Below, in pieces: positions 8,748 through 17,250 of a stretch of DNA of 64,000 bases. Position 1 is the first letter of the stretch, and every line of letters starts with the position of its first letter. The notes beneath the pieces are model-generated. The model saw nothing but the letters and a program-made list of their open reading frames with translations. It was not told the origin of the DNA and did not search any database. Origin of the DNA: an uncultured bacterium (GTDB lineage Bacteria; Pseudomonadota; Alphaproteobacteria; Rhodospirillales; Rhodospirillaceae); the NCBI GenBank assembly GCA_903888485.1, contig CAISTS010000032.1, forward strand, positions 186,001 through 250,000, written 5' to 3'. The translations under genes and the position numbers were made by a program.

Positions 8748-10346
8748 ATGCTTCCCGCTCAACCCGATCCCTTCCGCGTCGCGCTGAACCGCGTGACCTT
8801 CGGTGCCCGCGACACCGACGTCGCGACGGTCAGCTCCGTGGGCTGGGCCGCCTGGGTCGAAGATCAGTTGGCCGCTCCCGCCGGCGATGACTCCGCCCTC
8901 ACCGCGCATCTCAACGCGCAGCTCATGCACATCGAGTATCCGGCCGCGAGCACCGCACAAGGCTCGTGGAACGCGGTGAACGAGGACCGCGGCCTCAACT
9001 ATGTGAACGCCACGACACAGGTGCTGTGGAACATCGCGCGCAACGCCGGGGTCAGCATCTCGTTCAACGAGCGGTTCCGCATCCGCCAGGAACTCGCCGC
9101 CGCCACCTGGATCCGCAACACGCATAGCCGCTATCAGCTGCGCGAGTTCATGGCCGATTTCTGGCACAACCATTTCAACATCGGCAAGAACGAGAACGAA
9201 CTCGCGACCGCGCTGCTGCCGGTCTACGACCGCGTCGCCATCCGCCCCCATGTCTTCGGCAACTTCCGCGCCATGCTTGAGGCGAACGCCACGTCGTCCT
9301 CGATGATGCTCTACCTCGACAACTGGGTCTCGACGGCAACCACGCCGAACGAGAACTACGCGCGCGAGATCATGGAGCTGCACACGCTGGGTGAAGATAG
9401 CTACTACGGCACCGCGAGCCCTTCGAGCGTGGCGACCGGGTACTTCGGCTATGCCGTGGGCTTCACCGACCAGGACATCATCCAGGCCAGCCGCGTGCTG
9501 TCGGGCTGGACGATCCAGGCCGGCCAGCGCTTCGGTCAAACAACATTGCCCAGCACGGGCGAATTCACGTTCAACCCGGCGCAGCACAACACGCAGGCAA
9601 GCACGCTGCTTGGGCTGAATGTACAGTCGTCTGTGGCCGACAACATGAACCAGGGCCGCCTGTTCCTCAACATGCTGGCCTATCACCCGGCGACGGCGAA
9701 CTTCATCATTCGCAAGCTGGCGCGGCGCATGTTCGGCGACAATCCGCCGCAGGCCGTGATCGACCGCGGCGTCGGCGCATGGCTCGCGTTCCAGACGGCG
9801 CCCGATCAGATCGCGCGCGTGCTGCGCGCCATGCTGGTAACCGGCAACGAAATCCGGGAAGTTGCACCCACGAAGGTGCGCCGGCCCTACGAGCGCCTGC
9901 TCGCGCTCGCGCGCACCACCGATATGACGCTCAATGCCGCGCCGCTGATGACCAGCCTGCTCGATCCCTTGAACGACCATCTGTTCGCATGGCAGGCGCC
10001 CAACGGCCGGCCCGATATCAACGAGTACTGGCTCGCCACCGGCGCCAGCATCGCGACGTGGAACCTGCTCTCTCAATTCTCGAACATTCCGCAGGTCAAG
10101 ACCTCGTTCATCAGCCAGACACCAACCGACGTGGTCACGTCGGCCACCGGCGTCGTCGAATACTGGGTCGGGCGCATGGTGGGCGCGACCCTCTCGACCC
10201 AAGCCATGAACGCGCTTGTGCTGGACCAGGCTGGCACCTTGGGCGTGCCGAACGTCAGCCGTTCCAGCAGCCAAACAAATCTCGAGAACGCCTACCGGCG
10301 CCTCGTGAGCCTTATCGCCACGTCCGAAGAATTCACCCTGCGCTAG
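8748..10346 (+). CDS. DUF1800 domain-containing protein (copy 1)
   Basis: A 532-aa protein of the DUF1800 family, of unknown biochemical function, nearly always encoded beside a DUF1501 protein. Family hallmarks are the N-terminal LNRVTFGARDTD, the central REFMADFWHNHFNI, the NENYAREIMELHTLG block, FTDQDIIQASRVLSGW, and the C-terminal VRRPYERLLALARTT. No signal peptide or membrane span is evident even though its partner carries a Tat signal. It is first in a three-gene unit with DUF1501 and a second, clearly homologous DUF1800 copy at 11667. Confidence 0.9.
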   Translation: MLPAQPDPFRVALNRVTFGARDTDVATVSSVGWAAWVEDQLAAPAGDDSALTAHLNAQLMHIEYPAASTAQGSWNAVNEDRGLNYVNATTQVLWNIARNAGVSISFNERFRIRQELAAATWIRNTHSRYQLREFMADFWHNHFNIGKNENELATALLPVYDRVAIRPHVFGNFRAMLEANATSSSMMLYLDNWVSTATTPNENYAREIMELHTLGEDSYYGTASPSSVATGYFGYAVGFTDQDIIQASRVLSGWTIQAGQRFGQTTLPSTGEFTFNPAQHNTQASTLLGLNVQSSVADNMNQGRLFLNMLAYHPATANFIIRKLARRMFGDNPPQAVIDRGVGAWLAFQTAPDQIARVLRAMLVTGNEIREVAPTKVRRPYERLLALARTTDMTLNAAPLMTSLLDPLNDHLFAWQAPNGRPDINEYWLATGASIATWNLLSQFSNIPQVKTSFISQTPTDVVTSATGVVEYWVGRMVGATLSTQAMNALVLDQAGTLGVPNVSRSSSQTNLENAYRRLVSLIATSEEFTLR

Positions 10347-10373
10347 AACCGGCGCGGAGCAGGAGAAAGACGC

Positions 10374-11603
10374 ATGAATATCGCTTCGCACACACTTTCA
10401 CGCCGCGGCCTTTTGGCCGGCGGTGCCGCCATGGCCGCCATCGCGCCCGGGCTGAATGTATCGTTCGCCCAGCAAGCTCCGACCACCACGCGCGATATCC
10501 TCGTCGTCTTGTTCCAGCGCGGCGCCTGCGACTGGCTGCAGATGCTGGCGCCCGCCGGTGATGCGAACTACGTCGCAGCGCGCCCGACCATCCGCATCCG
10601 CACCGATGGCAACACGCCCGGCATCGGTGTCGGCACGCTCGGCGGTACGGATATGTATCTGCCCGCCGTCGCGCCCGAACTGAAGACGCTTTACGACTCC
10701 GGCAAGCTCGCCCTCATCCACGCCGTCGGCATTCCCACCGTCGACCGCAGCCACTTCACTTGCCAGGACATGATGGAAAAGGGCGGCGCGGATGGCGAGC
10801 CTGAAGGCAACGCCGGCTGGCTCGCGCGCCATATCGCCTCGGCGGGCACCGGCGGCGCGGAACTCTCAACCGTCGCGGCCAGCGCCACCAACCCGGTCGC
10901 GCTGCTGGGCGAACCGACGGCCATCGCCATCGCCAACACCGACACCTTCAACATCAATGGCGGTACCGCCAACGCAAACGTCATTCGCGCCATCAACAGC
11001 GGCCCGACTTCGGACTACAAGAAAATCGCCAACGCGGCCTTGGACGCGGTAGACGATGTACAGGCGGGCCTGCGCACTCTGAGCGACAACTCGGCCGATG
11101 CGGGCTATACGAACGGCGCGCTGTCGCAGCCGCTGCGCTCGCTCGCCAAGCTCATCAAGATGAATGTCGGCATCGATATCGCCACGGTCGATTACGGCGG
11201 CTGGGACATGCACAACAGCCTGACCGGCGAGTTCAACACCCGCACCACCGAGTTCAGCCGCGCCATCAACGCCTTCTGGAAGGACATCGCGGCCTATCAG
11301 AACCGCGTGACCATCGTCACTATGACCGAGTTCGGCCGCCGCTTGCAGGAGAACGCGAGCCAAGGCACCGACCACGGTTCGGCCAGCGGCATCATGGTCC
11401 TCGGCGGCAACGTCGCCGGCGGCAAGATCTACGGCAATTGGCCGGGCCTCGCCGCCAACCAGCTCGTCTCCGGTGACTTGCGCGTCACAACCGACTACCG
11501 CCAGGTGCTGGCCGAGATCCTGGTCAAGCGCCACCGCGAGACCAAGCTCGCGTCGGTGTTCCCGACCATCGCCTACAGTCCGCTCGGCTTCATGAACGCC
11601 TAA
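10374..11603 (+). CDS. DUF1501 domain-containing protein with Tat signal
   Basis: A 409-aa protein of the DUF1501 family, distantly related to alkaline-phosphatase/sulfatase-like folds. Residues 1-33 form a Tat-type signal (SRRGLLAGG, hydrophobic stretch, cleavage after about SFA). Family motifs include the QRGACDWLQML start, the DRSHFTCQDMME block, the YGGWDMHNSL motif and MTEFGRRLQENASQGTDHGS, whose Asp/His residues would suit metal binding. It lies 27 bp after the first DUF1800 gene and 63 bp before the second, so export of a folded complex through Tat is plausible. Confidence 0.9.
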   Translation: MNIASHTLSRRGLLAGGAAMAAIAPGLNVSFAQQAPTTTRDILVVLFQRGACDWLQMLAPAGDANYVAARPTIRIRTDGNTPGIGVGTLGGTDMYLPAVAPELKTLYDSGKLALIHAVGIPTVDRSHFTCQDMMEKGGADGEPEGNAGWLARHIASAGTGGAELSTVAASATNPVALLGEPTAIAIANTDTFNINGGTANANVIRAINSGPTSDYKKIANAALDAVDDVQAGLRTLSDNSADAGYTNGALSQPLRSLAKLIKMNVGIDIATVDYGGWDMHNSLTGEFNTRTTEFSRAINAFWKDIAAYQNRVTIVTMTEFGRRLQENASQGTDHGSASGIMVLGGNVAGGKIYGNWPGLAANQLVSGDLRVTTDYRQVLAEILVKRHRETKLASVFPTIAYSPLGFMNA

Positions 11604-11666
11604 GCGTTCATTCAAGTTCAGCATGGTACGCGCCGCGAGGCGGCACTGAATTCAGATAGGGCAAGA

Positions 11667-13274
11667 ATGCTTCCGACGACCCCCAATCCCATTCGCACGG
11701 CGCTTAATCGCGTAACCTTCGGCGCCCGCGACACCGATGTCGCCATCACGGAGCGCACCGGCTTGGCGGCCTGGGTCGAGGACCAGCTCATTCCGCCCAG
11801 CGGCGACGATCCGTTCCTTGCGACGCATTTGGCGCGTCAGACCATGCGCATCCGCTACAACGCGCCGGCGGAGAACGACACACGCGGGACGTGGCAAGCC
11901 ACCGACGAAATGCGTGCGCTCAACTACCTCAATTTCAACATACCGGCGCTGTGGAACGTCGCACGCAATACCGGCACGATCTTCTCAGGGTCCGAGCGCA
12001 CGCGTATCCGCCAGGAGCTGGCAGCCGCCACCTGGATCCGTAACGCCCACAGCCGTTACCAGCTGCGCGAGTTCATGGTCGACTTTTGGCACAATCACTT
12101 CAACATCGGCAAAAACGAGAACGAGCTCGCCACCGCGCTGCTGCCCGCTTACGACGGCATGCTGCGCCAGAACGTGTTCGGTAATTTCCGCACCCTGCTG
12201 GAGGCCACCGCCACCTCGCCCTCAATGCTGATCTATCTCGACAACTGGGTGTCGAGCGCGACCACGCCCAACGAGAACTACGCCCGCGAGATCATGGAGC
12301 TGCATACATTAGGCGGCGGCGCATATCTCGGCACCCAAAACCCCGCGACGGTGCCGTTAGGCGCCAACGGGGTCGCGGTGGGGTTCACCGACCAGGATAT
12401 CGTGCAGGCCAGCCGCGCGCTGTCGGGTTGGACTGTTCAATACGGTCAGCGCGGAGACGGCACCGCGACGCTCGCGAACACCGGCGAGTTCATCTTCAAT
12501 CCGCGCCAGCACAACCGTCAGGCCGCGACCTTGCTCGGCATAAACGTGCAATCGGCGCTCAATGACATGCGCCAGGGCCAGATGCTGCTCAACATGCTGG
12601 CCTACCATCCCTCGACCGCCAACTTCGTCGTGGGCAAGCTTGCGCGGCGCATCTTCGGCGATACGCCGCCGCAAAGCGTCATCGATCGCGCCGTCGCGGC
12701 CTGGATGGCCAATCAAACCAATCCCAATCAGATCGCCCATGTGCTTCGCGCGATGCTGCTCGCCGGCAACGAAGTCAGCACCGCGCCGTCCGCCAAAGTA
12801 CGCCGCCCTTACGAGCGCATCCTCGCCATGGCGCGCACCACGGAAATGGTGGTCAACGCCGCCACCTACATGACCAGTCTGCTCGATCAATTGAACGACG
12901 GCTTGTTCGCCTGGCCCGCACCTGACGGCCGTCCCGATGAGAACGCCTACTGGCTGGCTACCGGCTCGACCATTGCCACATGGAATCTGTTGTTCCAAGT
13001 GCCAAACTACCCCGAGTTCGCGACCACCACGCTGACCGCGCAAACGCCGGAGAGCGTTTTGCAAAGCGCAACGGAAGTAACGGAATACTGGGTAGGCCGC
13101 ATGATCGGACACGCGCTCAGCGACAACGCCATGGGGGCGCTGGTGACCGATCAGGGCGGCAGTAACGGCATCCCCGCCAACGTGCGGGCGCGCGCTACCG
13201 CGGCGCGCATCGAGACCGCGCACCGGCGCCTCATCAGCCTCATCGCGACGACGGAAGAGTTCAGCCTGCGCTAA
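11667..13274 (+). CDS. DUF1800 domain-containing protein (copy 2)
   Basis: A 535-aa paralogue of the gene at 8748, sharing almost every family block (LNRVTFGARDTD, REFMVDFWHNHFNIGKNE, NENYAREIMELHTLG, VRRPYERILAMARTTEM). Most positions are identical, so the pair arose by duplication, but divergence is spread through the whole length, so it is not recent. There is no signal peptide. The last 14 nt overlap the end of the convergent FTR1 gene. Two DUF1800 copies around one DUF1501 may mean a hetero-oligomeric assembly. Confidence 0.9.
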   Translation: MLPTTPNPIRTALNRVTFGARDTDVAITERTGLAAWVEDQLIPPSGDDPFLATHLARQTMRIRYNAPAENDTRGTWQATDEMRALNYLNFNIPALWNVARNTGTIFSGSERTRIRQELAAATWIRNAHSRYQLREFMVDFWHNHFNIGKNENELATALLPAYDGMLRQNVFGNFRTLLEATATSPSMLIYLDNWVSSATTPNENYAREIMELHTLGGGAYLGTQNPATVPLGANGVAVGFTDQDIVQASRALSGWTVQYGQRGDGTATLANTGEFIFNPRQHNRQAATLLGINVQSALNDMRQGQMLLNMLAYHPSTANFVVGKLARRIFGDTPPQSVIDRAVAAWMANQTNPNQIAHVLRAMLLAGNEVSTAPSAKVRRPYERILAMARTTEMVVNAATYMTSLLDQLNDGLFAWPAPDGRPDENAYWLATGSTIATWNLLFQVPNYPEFATTTLTAQTPESVLQSATEVTEYWVGRMIGHALSDNAMGALVTDQGGSNGIPANVRARATAARIETAHRRLISLIATTEEFSLR

Positions 13275-15240
13275 CCGCCTTCGTGCCGCGCATGTTCCAG
13301 TAGTAACCGGCGATCGCGATGGCCAGCACCGCGGCCTGAGCCAGCAGCGGCAGCGCCGTCGGATAGACTCCGAGCACTTCGATGCGCGGGCCGTTCACCG
13401 GGATCGCTTCGAGCACGCCGGCTTCCTGCAGCGCGGCCACGCCCTTGCCGGCCAGCACGACAGCGAGGATGCCGATCAACACGGAACTCCAGCGGAAGAA
13501 CTGCGCGATCGGCAGACGGCGGCTGGTGCGCACCAGGATCACGGTAATGATGGCGAGCGCCACGACGCCGGCGACCAGGCCACCGGCAATCGCGCCCGTG
13601 TCGCCGCGCACCGCAAGCGCGATGTAGAACAGGATGGTCTCGAAGACCTCGCGGTAGACCGCCACGAACGCGAGCAAGAACAGCACCCAAGCCGACTTCT
13701 TGCTCAAGGCGTTAGACAGCTTCTCGCGGATGTAGACCTGCCAGCGTCCGGCGAGGCTCTTCTGATGCATCCAGATGCCGACGCCCAGCAACACCACCGC
13801 GGCGAAGAGCGCGGCGAAGCCTTCGGTCAGCTCGCGGCCCGCGCCGCTGATGGAGATGAACCGCGACGCCACAAACCAGGTGGCAACGCCCGCCACCAGC
13901 GCGCTGATCCAGCCGCCATGCACGTACGGCAGCACATCACGGCGCTCGACCTTCGCGAGGAACGTGATCATGGCAACGACCACCAGCAGCGCTTCGAGAC
14001 CCTCACGCAACAGGATGGTGAAGGCGCCGAGGAAGGTGGCCGTGGCGTCTTCCTCGGCGGACAAGGTCGTCTCGGTGGCATTGAAGAGTGTGTTCAGCGC
14101 GGCGGCTTGCGCCGCGACCTCGGCAGCCGGCGCGCGTGCGTTGATGCGCGCACGATAATCGATCATGGCGGCCTCGACTTGCGCCAGCAGGTCAGCGTCA
14201 CGCGCGCGCAGCACGCCTTCCACCGGCTCGAAGCCGTCGAGGTAGGCGGAAAGCGCGAGTCGGCTGGCGACGGCCGTATCGCCGGACTGGTAAGCCTTCA
14301 CGCTTTCGGCAAGCTGGCTGCGCGCGAGCGCAAGGCCGTCGGCGCTGCTGGTCTGCGTGACCATTTCAGGGTTGGCGCGCAAGTACGAGAGCACCGGACG
14401 CGCGATTTCACCCCCGACTTCCCGGGCAAGATCGGATTCGATCGTGCGCACCAGCGCTTCGAGGTTGGGCAGGCGCGCGCGCACCGCATCGTTTTCCTTC
14501 CACAGCGCTTCACCCGCCACGCGCACTTCCGGCGACGCGGAGAGTGTGGAGGCATAGAACGACACCGCCCAGCGGTCGTCTTCAGAGAGTTCCTTTTCAA
14601 AGCTGCGCATGGCCGTGTCAGCCAGCCCTTGCGTCGCCACTTCGAACAGCGAGAACAGGCTGCGCTCGCGCGCGCGTTCGGCATCGGCGAACGCAATGGG
14701 CGGCGGATCGAGGGCTTTGCCGGCCGGGCCGTCGGCGTTGCCGGTCAGGCCATGACACAAGGCGCACTTCTCGGCGTAAATCGCCGCACCGCGCGCAAGA
14801 TTGGGCGCCGCGGCCGGCGCCGTGGGTACGGGATAAGCCGCAAGGAGCGCGTCGGCCACAGCATGCGCCGCGCTCGCGACCGCATCGGGTGCGGCAAGAC
14901 CCGCGATGGCAGTCTGCAGCTCCGTCGCGCCGCGCACGAGCTCGTTATGTCCCGTGCGTGTCGGAAGGCCGGTGAGGCGCGCAAGCGCCGTCGTGCCGAA
15001 TTCCTTCATCTCGGCGTATTCGGCTTCGCTGATGATGACGCCGTCTTTCACGGCGCCGGTGTAGTCGACGGCGATGTAGTCGAGCAGTTTCCAGATCTGG
15101 CGCACTTCGCCGGCGACGTCGGCCGGGACGGGGGCGCTGACCCCGGGCGCCGCGGCAAAGGCCGGCACGCCGCCAAAGGTCAGCACGGCCATCATCACGC
15201 CCTGCGCTAGAAGTCGAGTGAACGTGCGCCGCGCTGTCAT
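13261..15240 (-). CDS. cytochrome c/FTR1 family iron permease
   Basis: A 659-aa fusion. Residues 1 to about 30 are a signal peptide. A helical periplasmic region follows, then a c-type haem site CALCH near residue 158 with the distal DTAMRSFEKELSEDD segment. The C-terminal half is an FTR1 permease with seven or so membrane spans and both iron-binding REXXE motifs, REGLE (about 412) and REVFE (about 530). Relatives import iron through oxidation-coupled transport; the haem domain may take electrons from Fe(II). ATG at 15240 with a GGGGA site is chosen over 15291. Transcribed towards the DUF1800 trio, with a 14-nt overlap at the 3' ends. Confidence 0.9.
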   Translation of the reverse strand: MTARRTFTRLLAQGVMMAVLTFGGVPAFAAAPGVSAPVPADVAGEVRQIWKLLDYIAVDYTGAVKDGVIISEAEYAEMKEFGTTALARLTGLPTRTGHNELVRGATELQTAIAGLAAPDAVASAAHAVADALLAAYPVPTAPAAAPNLARGAAIYAEKCALCHGLTGNADGPAGKALDPPPIAFADAERARERSLFSLFEVATQGLADTAMRSFEKELSEDDRWAVSFYASTLSASPEVRVAGEALWKENDAVRARLPNLEALVRTIESDLAREVGGEIARPVLSYLRANPEMVTQTSSADGLALARSQLAESVKAYQSGDTAVASRLALSAYLDGFEPVEGVLRARDADLLAQVEAAMIDYRARINARAPAAEVAAQAAALNTLFNATETTLSAEEDATATFLGAFTILLREGLEALLVVVAMITFLAKVERRDVLPYVHGGWISALVAGVATWFVASRFISISGAGRELTEGFAALFAAVVLLGVGIWMHQKSLAGRWQVYIREKLSNALSKKSAWVLFLLAFVAVYREVFETILFYIALAVRGDTGAIAGGLVAGVVALAIITVILVRTSRRLPIAQFFRWSSVLIGILAVVLAGKGVAALQEAGVLEAIPVNGPRIEVLGVYPTALPLLAQAAVLAIAIAGYYWNMRGTKAVSAG

Positions 15241-15322
15241 TTGAGTATCCCCGTCGCTAAATCGCGGCCGCAAAGAACCGCAGCCTGTCATGAAGGCTCT
15301 GGTTTATTGCAATTAAGAATGG

Positions 15323-15355
15323 TTCGCAAGTTAAATGCGTACTTAGCCTTGCGAA
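15323..15355 (-). promoter_or_regulatory. inverted repeat upstream of the FTR1 gene
   Basis: TTCGCAAG (15323-15330) and CTTGCGAA (15348-15355) form a perfect 8-bp inverted repeat with a 17-nt spacer, about 83 bp upstream of the permease start. A TTGCAATT half site lies just beside it at 15306. An iron-responsive site is a reasonable guess, but no known box is matched exactly. Confidence 0.4.
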
Positions 15356-15378
15356 ATGCCGCTGCCCTGCAAAAGCAA

Positions 15379-15415
15379 CAGGGACGCGTCAGGCGGTGCG
15401 CCTGACGCGTCCCTG
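15379..15415 (-). terminator. terminator of the 143-aa secreted protein gene
   Basis: A perfect 17-bp inverted repeat, CAGGGACGCGTCAGGCG - GTG - CGCCTGACGCGTCCCTG, lies 26 bp past the stop at 15441. On the minus strand it is followed by TTGCTTTT, fitting a strong intrinsic terminator that also insulates the FTR1 promoter. Confidence 0.85.
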
Positions 15416-15440
15416 ATCGCTTCGGAGTCTACCGCGCGGC

Positions 15441-15872
15441 TTACGACATCGGCTGCGCCGAGGTCGGTTTGCACGCTTGCGTCCAGGTCATGGTCTCGTC
15501 GCCGTCCTCACGCACGATCGACAGCGACATCTTGCCGCGATCGATCTTGCCTTCCCAATGCGCGGTCTGCGAACCGATGCCCTTGCCGACGTTCATCCAG
15601 ACGATCTGCTTGGCGTCATAGGTGGTGGTCGACACGAGATCTAGGCTCTTGCGCACGGGCGCATATTTGTAGAGCACTTTGACATCGTCGTTATAAGCGT
15701 AGATGTCGCTCGCGGCTGCGCTCGTGCCCGCCTCTTTGCCCTTCTTCGTCACGACGGTGCCTTCGCAGGCGATCCACGTCTCAGCCGCGAACGCCGGCGC
15801 GGACATGGTGATGACTGCGGCGCCCAACAAGAGCGCGCGCATCCGTGCATTGAATGTGAAATGGGTCTTCAT
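15441..15872 (-). CDS. secreted hypothetical protein, 143 aa
   Basis: The function is unknown. A classical signal peptide (basic start, LLLGAAVITMSAPAFA, cleavage about residue 30) leads to a small periplasmic domain with two cysteines (ACEG near residue 36 and QACK near the C-terminus) that could form a disulfide. The central part (YAYNDDVKVLYKYAPVRKSLD) looks like beta strands. ATG at 15872 is preferred because GAGGAGGAC sits just upstream. It is monocistronic with its own terminator. Position next to an iron permease hints at, but does not prove, a metal-related role. Confidence 0.75.
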   Translation of the reverse strand: MKTHFTFNARMRALLLGAAVITMSAPAFAAETWIACEGTVVTKKGKEAGTSAAASDIYAYNDDVKVLYKYAPVRKSLDLVSTTTYDAKQIVWMNVGKGIGSQTAHWEGKIDRGKMSLSIVREDGDETMTWTQACKPTSAQPMS

Positions 15873-16155
15873 GGCTTCGTCCTCCTCAAGTTTAGGCCAC
15901 AACTGACCCTCCAGGATTTAACCGGGAGGGCCTCGATTTCAAGAGGAATTTGCGCGCGGAAATGCCTACCCCGCGCAACATTATGGTGAAGTTATGTAAC
16001 CATTGTCACAATATCCGGACCGCCGCTCTGACGCGGTCAGGTGATCGGAAGCTGGACGCGCCCTGATGGAGGCCTGACTGTGGTGAAGGCGGCATCAGTG
16101 ACCCGGAAAATATTCTCGCACTCATCTTGGAGATCGATTTGATACGGCCGCAGCA

Positions 16156-17247
16156 ATGACCTCTTCCCGCTTCACTGCCGCGAGCGTTCCGGCTGCCGAC
16201 GCCTTCTACCTGCCCGCCGATACGTCGCGTCAGACGCGGCTCTGGCTGCCGTGGCCGCGCGATCCAACGCTACAGTCCGCCATCGCCGCCGTGGCCAAGG
16301 CTGCCGCGGGCTTTCAATCGGTCGGCGTGCTGGCCGCACCCGGGTCGGAGCGCGCGGCGCGCGATGCACTGGGCAGCGCTGTCGATGAGATCATGCCGCT
16401 CGCCACACATGAGGTGCGCCTGCGCGATACGGGCCCGACGTTTCTCATCGACGGCAAGGGGGGGGCGGCGGCCGTCGACTGGACCTTCAACGGTTGGGGC
16501 AAGCGCGGCAACGATGACGATGTGAACCTGGCGCATGCGCTGCTCGGCATGGCCGAAGTGCGCCGCTTCCGCGCGCCCTTGACGCTGGAAGGCAGCAGCT
16601 TCACCACCGACGGACGCGGCACGTTGCTGGCTCTCGCCGCCGCCGTCTTCGATCCGGTGCGCAATCCCGGCCTCGCACCGCTGGAGGCCTTCGGCGTCTT
16701 CCAGGACTGGCTGGGCGTGGCGCGCGTCATCTGGTTGCCAGAGGCGCACCCCGATGATGCGCTACTGACCGATGTGCGCGCGCTGGCGGCATTCGTTGCG
16801 CCGGGCGTTGTCGCCATCACCGATCCTGCCAGCGGGCCGGCCGCCGCCAAAGTCGCCGGCCATCTCGCGCGCCCGCGCGATGCGCAAGGCAATGTGCTCG
16901 GTCTCGTGCGGTTGCCCGCCGCTCCGCCCGCGCCGCAGCCCCTGTCGTATACGCAGTTTCTGCCGGTGAATGGCGGCCTCTTGGTGCCGGCCTTCGATCT
17001 TGCCGGCGATGCGCGCGCCGCCGATATCCTGGCCGAGCATTTGACAGATCGCCGCGTTCAATTGGTCCCGATGGCGCCGTTGATTGCCGCCGGCATCAAT
17101 CTCACCGCCGCGACGTTGCCGCAGCCCGCGCGTCTGCTCGAACGCGAGCGCGCCACGGTGCTGCCGCGCTCGGCCTGGTCGCAGCCAGTCTACGACGTCG
17201 AGGAGCTGCTGCAGCATTACATCGATCTGGCCGACAGCAACGAGTGA
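16156..17247 (+). CDS. agmatine deiminase-like protein lacking catalytic residues
   Basis: A 363-aa protein of the agmatine/porphyromonas-type deiminase fold. Conserved blocks are recognisable: VRLRDTGPTFLI, VDWTFNGWGKR, LEGSSFTTDGRGTLL and WLGVARVIWLPE. But the active site is gone: the usual GHxDN motif is replaced by LLTDVRAL, EGGSIHVDG has lost its His, and the C-terminal GGxIHCITQ block with the nucleophilic Cys reads AAGINLTAATLPQP. The protein has no cysteine at all, so guanidine hydrolysis by the family mechanism is excluded. It converges on a polyamine-binding-like gene 3 bp away. It could be a ligand-binding or regulatory pseudoenzyme. Confidence 0.8.
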   Translation: MTSSRFTAASVPAADAFYLPADTSRQTRLWLPWPRDPTLQSAIAAVAKAAAGFQSVGVLAAPGSERAARDALGSAVDEIMPLATHEVRLRDTGPTFLIDGKGGAAAVDWTFNGWGKRGNDDDVNLAHALLGMAEVRRFRAPLTLEGSSFTTDGRGTLLALAAAVFDPVRNPGLAPLEAFGVFQDWLGVARVIWLPEAHPDDALLTDVRALAAFVAPGVVAITDPASGPAAAKVAGHLARPRDAQGNVLGLVRLPAAPPAPQPLSYTQFLPVNGGLLVPAFDLAGDARAADILAEHLTDRRVQLVPMAPLIAAGINLTAATLPQPARLLERERATVLPRSAWSQPVYDVEELLQHYIDLADSNE

Positions 17248-17250
17248 TGT

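Noticed and set aside
8601-10391. A 596-codon frame opposite the first DUF1800 gene
   Set aside because: Antisense shadow; the DUF1800 frame has many conserved family motifs.
13765-15210. A 481-codon frame opposite the FTR1 gene
   Set aside because: Antisense shadow; haem and REXXE motifs confirm the other strand.
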